A stretch of 22,960 bases of DNA from a virus. The position numbers were made by a program, and so were the translations under genes. Below are positions 1 through 8,199 of the stretch, piece by piece (the first letter of the stretch is position 1; the number at the start of each line of letters is the position of its first letter). Location: IMG/VR virus record IMGVR_UViG_3300010148_000128, positions 1 through 22,960 of that record, one strand, 5' to 3'. The notes under the pieces were generated by a model. It saw nothing but the letters and a program-made list of their open reading frames with translations, did not search any database and had not been told where the DNA came from.

Positions 1-1
1 C

Positions 2-184
2 ATAGCACCTGTTATATGGGTGTTTCGTAGTATGTTTAATGAAGTAAAACGCTTGGATATACTCCTCAATAAAACACGAGAGGAGTATGCCAAACGTGAT
101 GATGTTAAAGAAGATATGCATGTGGTAATGGATGCATTACAAAGACTAGAAGATAAATTAGATAAGATATTAATAGGAAAGTAA
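2..184 (+). CDS. C-terminal end of a small coiled-coil phage protein (partial, 5' end outside window)
   Basis: The frame is open from the left edge and ends with TAA just before the next gene, giving the last 60 residues of a protein whose start lies outside the window. The visible part begins with a short hydrophobic stretch (IAPVIWVFRS), which may be the end of a membrane helix. A charged, Leu/Lys/Glu/Asp-rich segment follows, with heptad-like spacing (for example ALQRLEDKLDKIL) typical of a short coiled coil. Small phage proteins with one membrane helix plus a coiled coil are often found near lysis or virion genes, so a holin-like or virion-accessory role is possible, but nothing seen here proves it. 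Its stop codon is followed after one base by the ATG of the 731-aa gene, whose AGGAAAG ribosome binding site overlaps its last codons. Confidence 0.7.
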   Translation: MAPVIWVFRSMFNEVKRLDILLNKTREEYAKRDDVKEDMHVVMDALQRLEDKLDKILIGK

Positions 185-185
185 T

Positions 186-2381
186 ATGAACGCACTTCAA
201 CAGTTGCAACAGGAAATGTCAAATGTTGCGACTTCCCCTAAAGAGTATGAACAAATGGTTTTAGCTATGCAAGAAGCTGATAAGTTTGCTAAACAAACAA
301 ACGTACAGGAAATGCAAGAAGGTGGGTTTATTCAAAAGCAAGAACAAGAGGGTGTAGGTGCATATGTACCACCACCTAAACAAACATTTGATATGACACC
401 TGTTCAAATGCAACAAGGTGGTTTAACTAGCCAACCTTTTGTAAATGTAGACCCTAATAATATGCCACCTGCAGGAATGATAGGGGGAGCATTAAAAGGA
501 AAAGAGTATGTTGAAGAAGTAAGTCCTGACGGAATGAGAAGTGTAGGATTTTTTAGAGACCCTAATCAAGGGTCATTTACGGGAAATGTAACTAGTGAAC
601 CTATGTTTAGACAACCCGGAGATATGGGTAGATATGTAGCTGCTAATGACCCCGGACAACCTTATGCTGGTTTTAGTAGTATGGCTGATTATCAAGCATC
701 CTTACAAAAATCAGTACCAACAGGAACTTATACAGGAAAAAATGTAGGTGATATATCTGCTGAAATGATAGAGACACCTAAGTTACCAACAGGTGCTGCT
801 ATTACCCCTGCTCTTACACAACAAACAACAGGACAAGATATTGATGCAGGAGTTGGTCAGGTATCAGGACAGGTTGCAATACCTACAGCAATGGCTGCAA
901 CAGCTACTGCACAAGGTATACAAAAAACACCTGCACAACAAATGCAAGAACAACAAGTGCAACAGCAAGTACAAAATGTTACAGATGCTACACAGGCACA
1001 ACAAGGTGCTATAACACAAACAATAGCACCTCAAACATTAGATAAAAGTTCAGTATCAGAACTACAAGCTGCACAAGGAACTGCTACTCAAATGGTCAAT
1101 CCTGTGCAAAGACAGATACAATCAGGTGAGTTAGTATCTAGTGTTGCAAACGCACAAACAGCTTCACAATATACAGAACAAATACAGGAAGCTACAGCTA
1201 CACCTACTAAAAAAGCAACTGTAGCAGGTCAACTAGAAGGTTTAATGCAACAGTTTGAGGGTGGTAATACTCCTTCTTGGGCTGCAGGTGCATTAAGAAA
1301 TGTAACTGCTGAGATGGCTAGACGAGGTTTAGGTGCATCAAGCATGGCAGGACAGGCAATGGTTCAGGCTGCAATGGAGTCTGCTTTACCGATTGCACAA
1401 ATAGATGCACAGACACAAGCACAGTTTGAAGCACAGAATTTAAGTAACAGACAACAAAGAGCAATGTTAGCTGCACAGCAACGTGCTACATTTATTGGAC
1501 AGGAGTTTGACCAAGCCTTTCAAGCAAGAGTGCAGAATGCATCTAAAATAGGTGATATAGCTAATATGAACTTTACTGCTGAACAGCAGATTGCCTTAGA
1601 AAACTCTCGTGCTGTACAAACTGTTAACATGGCTAACTTAAATAATAGACAAGCTATGGTTATAGCAGAAGCATCTGCATTAGCCAACATGGATTTATCA
1701 AACTTAAATAATCGTCAACAGGCAGGTGTGCAAAATGCACAGAACTTCTTACAGCTTGACATGGCTAATTTAAGTAACAGACAACAAACAGAATTATTTA
1801 AATCACAACAAAGAGTACAATCACTATTTACAGACCAAGCTGCAACAAATGCTTCTAGACAGTTTAATGCAACATCTCAAAATCAGGTAGACCAATTCTT
1901 CGCTAATCTAGCAAGTCAAACAGGACAATACAATGCAAGTCAGATAAATGCACAGCAACAGTTTAATGCAGGTCAATCTAATGTAGTAGAGAGATTTAAT
2001 GCAGAACTTAATAATCAACGTGACCAATTTAATGCACAAAATCAAACAGTAATTGCACAGTCTAATGCACAGTGGAGAAGACAGATTGCCACTGCAGATA
2101 CTGCTGCACTCAATCGTGCTAATGAAGTAAATGCACAAAGTTTATTAGGTATTAGTAATCAGGCTTATAATAATTTATGGCAATACTATGGTGATACTAT
2201 GGAATGGGCTTGGAAGAGTGCAGAAAATGAAAGAGAACGTGTAAAAGATTTAACAGCAGCCCAAATAAATGCATCAGCCGCAACAGATGCAGCCAAAATA
2301 AAAGGTGATTATGAGTCAAGTAGTAGTATAGGAAGTGTAGTATTACCTATACTTCTAAAAGGTGCGTTTGGAATAGGATAA
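186..2381 (+). CDS. Gln/Asn/Ala-rich virion protein with 11-residue repeats (putative DNA-ejection/internal protein)
   Basis: The protein has 731 residues. Residues 1-200 are Met/Gln/Gly/Pro-rich and low in complexity. Residues 200-350 are dominated by Gln, Ala and Thr. Residues 355-400 form an Ala/Met-rich segment (GALRNVTAEMARRGLGASS). From about 405 to 657 an unbroken 11-residue periodicity runs, with Asn, Asp or Glu at position 3 of most units; the clearest units (559-635) begin QFNA, QYNA or RFNA. The C terminus ends in a hydrophobic Gly-containing tail (VVLPILLKGAFGIG). Eleven-residue periodicity is typical of long amphipathic helices or right-handed coiled coils. Position at the head of a run of probable internal virion genes suggests an ejection protein or an elongated virion part, by inference only. 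A tail fibre is a less likely alternative, because no trimeric beta or fibre-tip features are visible. The start is supported by AGGAAAG eight bases upstream. Confidence 0.8.
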   Translation: MNALQQLQQEMSNVATSPKEYEQMVLAMQEADKFAKQTNVQEMQEGGFIQKQEQEGVGAYVPPPKQTFDMTPVQMQQGGLTSQPFVNVDPNNMPPAGMIGGALKGKEYVEEVSPDGMRSVGFFRDPNQGSFTGNVTSEPMFRQPGDMGRYVAANDPGQPYAGFSSMADYQASLQKSVPTGTYTGKNVGDISAEMIETPKLPTGAAITPALTQQTTGQDIDAGVGQVSGQVAIPTAMAATATAQGIQKTPAQQMQEQQVQQQVQNVTDATQAQQGAITQTIAPQTLDKSSVSELQAAQGTATQMVNPVQRQIQSGELVSSVANAQTASQYTEQIQEATATPTKKATVAGQLEGLMQQFEGGNTPSWAAGALRNVTAEMARRGLGASSMAGQAMVQAAMESALPIAQIDAQTQAQFEAQNLSNRQQRAMLAAQQRATFIGQEFDQAFQARVQNASKIGDIANMNFTAEQQIALENSRAVQTVNMANLNNRQAMVIAEASALANMDLSNLNNRQQAGVQNAQNFLQLDMANLSNRQQTELFKSQQRVQSLFTDQAATNASRQFNATSQNQVDQFFANLASQTGQYNASQINAQQQFNAGQSNVVERFNAELNNQRDQFNAQNQTVIAQSNAQWRRQIATADTAALNRANEVNAQSLLGISNQAYNNLWQYYGDTMEWAWKSAENERERVKDLTAAQINASAATDAAKIKGDYESSSSIGSVVLPILLKGAFGIG
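1398..2156 (+). repeat. Coding array of 23 degenerate 33-bp (11-residue) units
   Basis: Inside the 731-aa protein, residues 405-657 can be cut into 23 consecutive 11-residue units without any gap. Position 3 is Asn in 15 units, Asp in 3 and Glu in 2. Seven units in a row (residues 559-635) begin QFNA, QFFA, QYNA, QFNA, RFNA, QFNA and QSNA. Earlier, NL(S/N)NRQ(Q/A) occurs at residues 418, 484, 506 and 528, that is at multiples of 22 residues. Codons vary between units, so this is an old, protein-level repeat and not a recent tandem duplication. Confidence 0.85.
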
Positions 2382-2385
2382 TATT

Positions 2386-2589
2386 ATGGAACAAAGTGCT
2401 TCAAAAGTAGCATGTAGAAACATGACTAGATATATAAAAGAGGGTGGCTACGAGCAACCTGCAGAAGAAAGTAAAAAAGGTTTACTTGCTAGAAATATGC
2501 CAAAATCAAATCCTATAAAAAATAAAATGGACTCTATTGCTGATTATGTTTTAAGTATAAAGAAGGCTTTTAATAATGATGATGAATAA
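2386..2589 (+). CDS. Small hypothetical protein with KKGLLAR motif
   Basis: This is a 67-residue, charged protein with no membrane segment and no domain I recognise. Its start has an AGGATAATATT leader, and the gene lies four bases after the preceding one. Residues 26-41 contain EESKKGLLARNMPKS, which closely resembles the C-terminal EEEPKGLMARRV of the next gene's product. Its last 14 bases overlap the start of that gene. Location in the run of probable internal virion genes suggests a small virion component or assembly helper, but no function can be assigned from sequence. Confidence 0.7.
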   Translation: MEQSASKVACRNMTRYIKEGGYEQPAEESKKGLLARNMPKSNPIKNKMDSIADYVLSIKKAFNNDDE

Positions 2590-3100
2590 AGAAATATTAA
2601 CAGATATGCCTATAGCAGGTGAGTCTTTAACACCTGAACTTGGTAGTAGACCTTGGCAAAGTCCACCACAGTTTAACACACCTGAACAGGCTATTAAACA
2701 TTACTTTACAAGAATAACAGACCCTGAAGATAGTGCAGGTATAATAAACGCACTTGAAATGGGTGTGCCTGTAGAAACATTAACAGAAGTTATACAACTT
2801 GGTGGTGTTATGGAAGGACTGCATACTATTGATGTAGGTGTTTTAATTAGTCCTGTTATAGCTGAAACACTTATACAGTTAGCAGAAAAATCAGGTATAA
2901 AATATACAGTTGAAGATAAAGAAAAACCTGAAGAAAAGATGCCTGAAGATATAGACGTAAGATTAGCAACTATGGATTTAGAACCTAGTGTAAAATCTGT
3001 AGATGAAATTATGACAGGTAAAGAAGAAGAACCTGTAGATGAAGTAAAAGAAGAAGAACCAAAAGGTTTAATGGCAAGGAGAGTTCAAGATGGGGTTTAA
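2576..3100 (+). CDS. Hypothetical structural-module protein with acidic tail ending in KGLMAR
   Basis: The product is 174 residues. Residues 1-110 look globular and helical, with a segment beginning NTPEQAIKHYF and hydrophobic stretches near EVIQLGGVMEGL and VLISPVIAETLIQLAEK. Residues 113-165 are highly acidic (many EEE/EEP runs) and probably disordered. The protein ends in PKGLMARRVQDGV. The start region encodes MMMN (ATGs at 2576, 2579 and 2582) behind an AGAAGG sequence, so the exact start is uncertain by two codons. It overlaps the previous gene by 14 bases and the next by 11, which suggests coupled translation. The family is not recognised. An acidic linker with a short basic C-terminal peptide would suit a scaffold or docking role, but that is inference. 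Confidence 0.75.
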   Translation: MMMNKEILTDMPIAGESLTPELGSRPWQSPPQFNTPEQAIKHYFTRITDPEDSAGIINALEMGVPVETLTEVIQLGGVMEGLHTIDVGVLISPVIAETLIQLAEKSGIKYTVEDKEKPEEKMPEDIDVRLATMDLEPSVKSVDEIMTGKEEEPVDEVKEEEPKGLMARRVQDGV

Positions 3101-4490
3101 TTTTGGTGCATTTTTAGCAGGTGGTGCTGAAGCTATAAAAGCAGAAGCTGACCAAGAAAGACAAGATGTAAAAGAATTATTTAATACCTCTGCTAAGTTG
3201 TGGACAGAAATGGGTATAACTAACTTGCAAACAAACAGGGCTAAAAGAAAAGAGTTAAATAAAATTGCAGAAAGGTTACAAAAAATAGGTAACAACAATA
3301 GTCAATTTCTCTCTACAGACCAAATAGCAGCAGTAATTGGTCAGGGAAAAGGAGAAGATGTAGCAAAAACATTAGAAAAATTTAATGCTGAAGGTCTTAA
3401 TTGGAATCCTGCAGATATTGTTGACATGGGAAAAAATTACAAATCTACCAATAAAACTATAGACGAATATTTAGAGGGTATATTAGGAAAAGTTAAATCA
3501 GGCACAACATACTCTGATGCTCTAATTGACAGTCAACCTGAAACACTTTCAGAAAAAATAGGTTTATTTAGTTCTAAAGATTATATAAAGAAAAGAGTGG
3601 ATACATTTGGTTCTGTATTAGGTAGAGATTTAGCAGAGTTACAAGCATTAGCTATGGATGATAGGGAGTTTGGTGATTATCCAACAGCACAAATAAAACT
3701 AGGTTTACCAGTAGAATCTGGTTTAAAAGTTACATATTCTCAACTAAGAAGGGATTTTACAGATGTAATAGCAAATCAATATGGTTTTAAACTAACATAT
3801 GTATATGATGATAAAGATAAAGAATATAAACCTGTATTTCCTGAAGAAATGGCAGAACTTCAAAATGAAATAACAACTGCAGTTGAAAAAGCACTGAATG
3901 ATTTTGACACTTTAACTAAAACAGATACAGATAAAACACAGTTACAGATAAAGCAAGGCATAACAAACAACATACTAGGAAATAATTTAGCCACAGACCC
4001 TAATAGATATATACCAAAAGGCAAAAGAAAGATTAAAACAGAAAAAGAAATACAAGACGATATAGAATCAGGAAAACAAACTATAAAAAGTTTTAATAAA
4101 AGCATTGATGAAATAATAAAAACAAAAGATTTTAGGGATGGAAGCATTATAAAAAAACAAGATTTAATTTTAGATGAAATGCTTAACCAGTTAAATCAAG
4201 GTGGTTTAAAGCCTAATGTTATAACAGATGAAATAGTACAAATATTACAGGGTGAACCTTTTAACAAGAATGTAGTTGATGCTAAAAATATTGTAAACGA
4301 TTATTTAAAGAAAAATAAAGTTGAACCTGATTTAAATAAATCATATCCTGAAAATGAGTATGGTTTTAATTTACCTGAAGGTTATGTAAAACCTAGACCA
4401 GAGAGAACTTTTTTTACTAAAGATAAATATGATAAATGGAATGAGGATTATGGAAAAACACATTTTCCAAATGGAAAACCAAAAGCATAA
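3090..4490 (+). CDS. Putative internal virion protein (466 aa)
   Basis: The protein has 466 residues. It starts with a Gly/Ala/Phe-rich segment (MGFNFGAFLAGGAEAI) followed by a long charged helix (residues 17-75). Most of the rest is Lys/Asp/Asn-rich and helical, with further coiled-coil-like stretches around residues 280-350. The C terminus is Tyr/Pro/Lys-rich (NLPEGYVKPRPERTFF). A short Gly/Ala N terminus followed by long helices is common in internal and ejection proteins of marine podoviruses, and the position before the 1045-aa gene fits that. No enzymatic motif was found. The start is well supported by AAGGAGAG about nine bases upstream, inside the end of the overlapping previous gene. 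Functional confidence is low; confidence that this is a gene is high. Confidence 0.8.
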   Translation: MGFNFGAFLAGGAEAIKAEADQERQDVKELFNTSAKLWTEMGITNLQTNRAKRKELNKIAERLQKIGNNNSQFLSTDQIAAVIGQGKGEDVAKTLEKFNAEGLNWNPADIVDMGKNYKSTNKTIDEYLEGILGKVKSGTTYSDALIDSQPETLSEKIGLFSSKDYIKKRVDTFGSVLGRDLAELQALAMDDREFGDYPTAQIKLGLPVESGLKVTYSQLRRDFTDVIANQYGFKLTYVYDDKDKEYKPVFPEEMAELQNEITTAVEKALNDFDTLTKTDTDKTQLQIKQGITNNILGNNLATDPNRYIPKGKRKIKTEKEIQDDIESGKQTIKSFNKSIDEIIKTKDFRDGSIIKKQDLILDEMLNQLNQGGLKPNVITDEIVQILQGEPFNKNVVDAKNIVNDYLKKNKVEPDLNKSYPENEYGFNLPEGYVKPRPERTFFTKDKYDKWNEDYGKTHFPNGKPKA

Positions 4491-4492
4491 AT

Positions 4493-7400
4493 ATGTTAAA
4501 ATTAAAAGACTACAATTATCTCGAAGAAGATGAAATAAATAAAGAAAACCTCATAAAAGATGATGGCTTCATATCTGATGCCTACGATTTCCTATATAAA
4601 AGAAATAATAATACAAAATTAAGCACAGCAGAAGAGGTGTATGATGAGTTTATGGAACATATGCGTTACTCAAGCGTAAATGAAATAACTGCATTACGTG
4701 ACTTAGAATATGCACAGAATGCAAAAGAAGAAGATAAAAATAGTTTTGGTAGATTAATAGATGTGTATGATAGAATGCCGGGAGAAGACTTATCTATGAA
4801 AATGATGTTGGATTATGCTGAAGGCATAGCTACTGCACCATCAACATATTTAGGTATAATAACAGGTGGAACAGGGAAAGCTGCAGCAGTAGCAGGTACA
4901 CAAACTGCAAGATTAGGACTAAGAAAAGCACTTGCTGGAACTATTAAACAGGCTTTTGAACAGCCATTAAAGTCAGGTATAACTCGTGCTATGGCAGTTG
5001 AAGGTTCAATAGGTGCAGGTCAAGGTTTAATTGAAGAAGGAACTAGAGTTACAACAGAAAATCAAGAGGAACTAACAGGAGAAAGAGCATTAACAACAGG
5101 ACTTGCTTCTGCAATAGGTGCAGGTGTAGTTTCTGTTCCATTTGCTGCGTTAAGTGCAAAAAGGGCTACAAGAGCATCTGAATTAAAAGAAAAATACTAT
5201 TTAAAAACATTAGAAAAAGCAAATCTTGCAAATGAAAAATCTAAAAAAGTATTAAAAGAAGCACCTGATGAAAAGATAAATGAGATAAAAGATAAGTTAA
5301 AAGCATTAGACCTAGATAAAGTGAAAGAAGGAAGGGCAGTAAGACACTATCTTTCAGACTCTGATGAACTTATAGCAGGTCTACCTAAACATGTATTTGA
5401 AAACATAGCTGCAGCTGTTATTAGAGTACAAGAAAAGATAAAAATGAAGCCCGGTGAAAGAATAACTTCGACAATACAGAAGGCAATAGCTAGTGGTGAC
5501 GTTCTTACAGATGACATAACTAGAATAATAAAAGAACATAATATAACACTAGACCAATTTTCTTTAATTTACAAAGCAGAAATATCAGATGCAGGTAGAA
5601 TACTAGGCACACAAAGTGCATTAAAAAGAAGTTTAGGTGGAAAATTTGTTGGAATACCTACCAAAGAATACAGGGATGCTGTAAACAAACAATTAAAAGA
5701 TTATGATGCTCTTCGTACAGCAGGATTATCGACTGTTTCAAGAGAAGAAGCTGAAGCAATATTGTCAAATGATAAAGGTGTATATAGTGCTTTTAGAGAC
5801 TTAGATAGACTAAGATTAGGATTAATGACATCCCAACCTGCCACTACTGCTAGAAATAATTTAAACGCAGGATTTCGTGTAGGTGTTGATGCTAGTATAA
5901 GAGCAATCGATAATATAATTAATTCTAGAAATTTATTAGATGGAACATTTGACATAGCTAAATATACATTTAATCAACAAGAAGCTAAAGTTGTTAGACA
6001 ACTATATTCTGAATTATACCCTGAACAATCAGCTATATTATTTAGGCAAAATGCTGATATAGATATAGGCATGAAAAATGATACTGTTTTAGCAGATATT
6101 GGTAGAAAGTTTAATGTTCTTAACTCTGCATCCGACAACTTTTGGAAGCAATCTGTATTTGCGTCATCTTTAAGTAGAAGCGTTAAAGATAAAACAGGAA
6201 AAGAATTAGTAGAAATAATTGAAGATGGTGCTTTAGATGAACTACCTGAAGAAATGTTTCAAAAAGCATATGATGATGCACTAGAATTTACCTATCAAAA
6301 CTCATTTAGAGAAAACACAACATTTAATAATTTTGCAAAAGGTGTTATTAAGTATCAAAGAGATTTACCCTTTGTCATATCTGCTGTTCTTCCTTTTCCT
6401 AGATTTATTGCAAGTCAGTTAAAATTTATAGGAGAACATGCACCCATATTTTCACAATTAAAATTAATAAAAGATGTGGTAAATAAAGAACCTACTGAAA
6501 AATTTGTTGATGTATGGAAAAAAGAAGCAGGAAAAAGAATGACAGGTTCACTGATGCTTGCGACTGCATTTGCTTGGAGAATGAAACAGGGTGATACAAA
6601 CTATTGGTATGAAATAAAAGATAATAATGGAAATATAATTGATGGTAGACCTTTATATGGTCCTTTTTCTGCTTTTATGCTAATGGCTGATATAGCATAC
6701 AGAGGTATGACAGGAACTTTGCCACCAACAATAGGTGATTATGTTAGAGACGGATTACAGGCAACACTAGGTTCTACTTTTAGAGTAGGTCTTGGTTTAA
6801 GTATTTTAGATAATTTATATAGAAATGCATCTAAGGGTGATAAATTAGTTGGAGAAACAATAGGAGACATATTAAATACCTATATGATACCTTTGTCTGT
6901 TGTAAAAGATTTGTACAGTCAGTTTGACCCACAATCGAGAATGATTCCTGAAACTAGAAAGGGTGGGGAAATTAACTTTTTAGACTACATGTATTCAAGA
7001 GCAAATAGAAGTTTACCTGATATACCTTTAACAGATGGTCTAGGTGCAGGTTATGATGACCCTGCTTTTTCTGCATTTCAAACAGGTCCTCTACAAGCAG
7101 TTAATCCTTTAGAAAAACAGTTATTTGGTTTAGGCAAAAGAAAAAAGAAAAATGTTTTACAGGAAGAAATGGGCAGACTAAATTTATCTACTTATAATAT
7201 ATATAGAAGAAACCCTAACAACTTAATTGACAGATATACTCGTAGAGAACTTGCTAGGGAGGATAGTCCTTATAATATGTCTCAAATTTTAGAGGGTATT
7301 ATAGAAAGTGAAGAGTATCAAAGATTAGGTTATAAGGCTAGAAGACAAGAGATTATAGATACAGCTAAATATTTAATAAAAAATGCTAAACAATTAGCTA

Positions 7401-7630
7401 AAGATAGAATAGTTACAGAAACTGAAGCAAGAGTACTAAAAGGTGAACAGATTACTTATACAGAAACAGATAAAGCATTGTGGGATGAGACAAGTCAAAT
7501 AAAAAGAGATGCCGCAAACGAGGAATACGAAGCATTATATGGAAATACAATCGAAGAAGACCAAGCGTACGGCATAGGAAATATATTAGTTAAAAAATCA
7601 AGAGGTGGTAGACTAGGTTTAGCTAAATAA
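4493..7630 (+). CDS. Large putative internal virion / DNA-ejection protein (1045 aa)
   Basis: The product is 1045 residues. It has an acidic N terminus, then a Gly/Ala-rich, weakly hydrophobic region around residues 110-145 (ITGGTGKAAAVAGTQ) and another around 198-222 (GLASAIGAGVVSVPFAALS). These resemble the glycine-rich membrane-active helices of phage ejection proteins. Long charged helices follow (about 223-290), then a large helical core. Near residues 620-700 come aromatic and Pro-rich hydrophobic stretches (DLPFVISAVLPFPRFIAS). The C terminus is basic and ends KKSRGGRLGLAK. Size and position as last gene of the virion arm match the large ejection protein of T7-like phages (gp16-like role), but I see no transglycosylase motif. 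The start lies two bases after the previous stop with only a weak ribosome binding site, so translation is probably coupled. It ends one base before the convergent MazG gene. Confidence 0.8.
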   Translation: MLKLKDYNYLEEDEINKENLIKDDGFISDAYDFLYKRNNNTKLSTAEEVYDEFMEHMRYSSVNEITALRDLEYAQNAKEEDKNSFGRLIDVYDRMPGEDLSMKMMLDYAEGIATAPSTYLGIITGGTGKAAAVAGTQTARLGLRKALAGTIKQAFEQPLKSGITRAMAVEGSIGAGQGLIEEGTRVTTENQEELTGERALTTGLASAIGAGVVSVPFAALSAKRATRASELKEKYYLKTLEKANLANEKSKKVLKEAPDEKINEIKDKLKALDLDKVKEGRAVRHYLSDSDELIAGLPKHVFENIAAAVIRVQEKIKMKPGERITSTIQKAIASGDVLTDDITRIIKEHNITLDQFSLIYKAEISDAGRILGTQSALKRSLGGKFVGIPTKEYRDAVNKQLKDYDALRTAGLSTVSREEAEAILSNDKGVYSAFRDLDRLRLGLMTSQPATTARNNLNAGFRVGVDASIRAIDNIINSRNLLDGTFDIAKYTFNQQEAKVVRQLYSELYPEQSAILFRQNADIDIGMKNDTVLADIGRKFNVLNSASDNFWKQSVFASSLSRSVKDKTGKELVEIIEDGALDELPEEMFQKAYDDALEFTYQNSFRENTTFNNFAKGVIKYQRDLPFVISAVLPFPRFIASQLKFIGEHAPIFSQLKLIKDVVNKEPTEKFVDVWKKEAGKRMTGSLMLATAFAWRMKQGDTNYWYEIKDNNGNIIDGRPLYGPFSAFMLMADIAYRGMTGTLPPTIGDYVRDGLQATLGSTFRVGLGLSILDNLYRNASKGDKLVGETIGDILNTYMIPLSVVKDLYSQFDPQSRMIPETRKGGEINFLDYMYSRANRSLPDIPLTDGLGAGYDDPAFSAFQTGPLQAVNPLEKQLFGLGKRKKKNVLQEEMGRLNLSTYNIYRRNPNNLIDRYTRRELAREDSPYNMSQILEGIIESEEYQRLGYKARRQEIIDTAKYLIKNAKQLAKDRIVTETEARVLKGEQITYTETDKALWDETSQIKRDAANEEYEALYGNTIEEDQAYGIGNILVKKSRGGRLGLAK

Positions 7631-7633
7631 CCT
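7615..7633. other. Short inverted repeat across the convergent stop codons
   Basis: AGGTT and AACCT form a 5-bp inverted repeat around a 9-base centre. The repeat spans the TAA of the + strand arm and reaches the stop codon of the - strand arm. It also contains the 10-base palindrome TTTAGCTAAA. No T-run follows on either strand, so it does not look like a normal intrinsic terminator. It is the only symmetrical sequence I see at the point where the two operons meet. Confidence 0.25.
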
Positions 7634-8006
7634 ACCTGTTATCACCACTACCACCTAATACACCACGTTTCTTTCTAGACTGTAATTTAGCTATATTATC
7701 TTCCATTATCTTACCCATGTCATCTTCTAGCCAATCACACAGCATAGCACAGTACCAAAGAACATCACCTATTTCATCTCTAATATTCTGTTTAGGATTA
7801 TTTAAACGATGACCATCCCTTATAACTTTTTTAACTTTATTAGCTACCTCACCTGCTTCACCGACTAACCCTAGAGATAAATACTCTAGGGCTTTGTCTG
7901 CAGGAAATATAGCAGTTTTCTTTGCTTCTGCTTGATAAGCACTAGCAGTTATAACGCTTTTACTTTTATTTTCCATATACTTTTGTACCTCTTCTTCTAA
8001 ATTCAT
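7632..8006 (-). CDS. mazG: MazG-like nucleotide pyrophosphohydrolase
   Basis: The protein has 124 residues, the size of a single-domain MazG-like all-alpha NTP pyrophosphohydrolase. The metal-binding motifs are visible: E50-AG-E53 in LGLVGEAGEVANKVKK and E78-IG-D81 in RDEIGDVLWY. Proteins of this family hydrolyse (d)NTPs to monophosphates and pyrophosphate. In phages they are proposed to clean the nucleotide pool or to alter (p)ppGpp signalling, though the substrate cannot be told from sequence. The gene is the last of the leftward operon. Its 5' end overlaps the RMF-like gene by 41 bases, and an AAGG/AGGG sequence precedes the ATG. A MazG gene next to NrdJ and DNA polymerase genes fits a nucleotide-supply role. 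The 3' end is one base from the stop of the convergent virion gene. Confidence 0.88.
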   Translation of the reverse strand: MNLEEEVQKYMENKSKSVITASAYQAEAKKTAIFPADKALEYLSLGLVGEAGEVANKVKKVIRDGHRLNNPKQNIRDEIGDVLWYCAMLCDWLEDDMGKIMEDNIAKLQSRKKRGVLGGSGDNR

Positions 8007-8199
8007 ATCCCTTAACCTTTTTCAAATTATTCGTGTAGGCAGAGTCAAAACCTCTCTGCCACTCACGATACTGCATAGTGTTTAGAGGGTAAGGACTTCT
8101 GACCCTACCCTTTCTAAAACATTGTACACCTTTATCAAACTGTATGCGTAAAGGTGCATCATACTTTTTTAAACCAAAATGTCTACGATTTTGAATCAC
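7966..8199 (-). CDS. Ribosome modulation factor (RMF)-like small protein
   Basis: This is a 77-residue, strongly basic protein starting at GTG with GGAG eight bases upstream. Residues 21-55 match the layout of ribosome modulation factor: an aromatic residue and Gly (FDKG), a basic stretch, then SPY (CPY in E. coli RMF), a short linker and YREWQRGFDSAY, corresponding to RxxWxxGWxxA in RMF. RMF binds 30S subunits near the anti-Shine-Dalgarno region and drives formation of inactive 100S ribosomes in bacteria. The phage version has an extra basic C-terminal tail (KVKGYEFRRRGTKVYGK). It overlaps both neighbours (17 bases with the 87-aa gene's end, 41 with mazG). The resemblance rests on a few residues and the overall pattern, so the family call is moderate. 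A role in modifying host ribosomes is inference. Confidence 0.6.
   Translation of the reverse strand: MIQNRRHFGLKKYDAPLRIQFDKGVQCFRKGRVRSPYPLNTMQYREWQRGFDSAYTNNLKKVKGYEFRRRGTKVYGK

Noticed and set aside
793-1014. Second open frame inside the 731-aa gene
   Set aside because: Its Leu/Gln/Lys-rich translation is the shifted reading of CAA/GCA-rich repeats, with no ribosome binding site.
1398-2156. Regular 33-bp spacing that could suggest a CRISPR or DNA repeat array
   Set aside because: The units are degenerate at the DNA level and only the coded protein shows the period; there are no identical repeats with unique spacers.
3860-4147. Antisense hydrophobic open frame opposite the 466-aa gene
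   Set aside because: Apparent membrane segments come from antisense reading of Lys/Asp/Glu codons in AT-rich DNA; no start signal is present.
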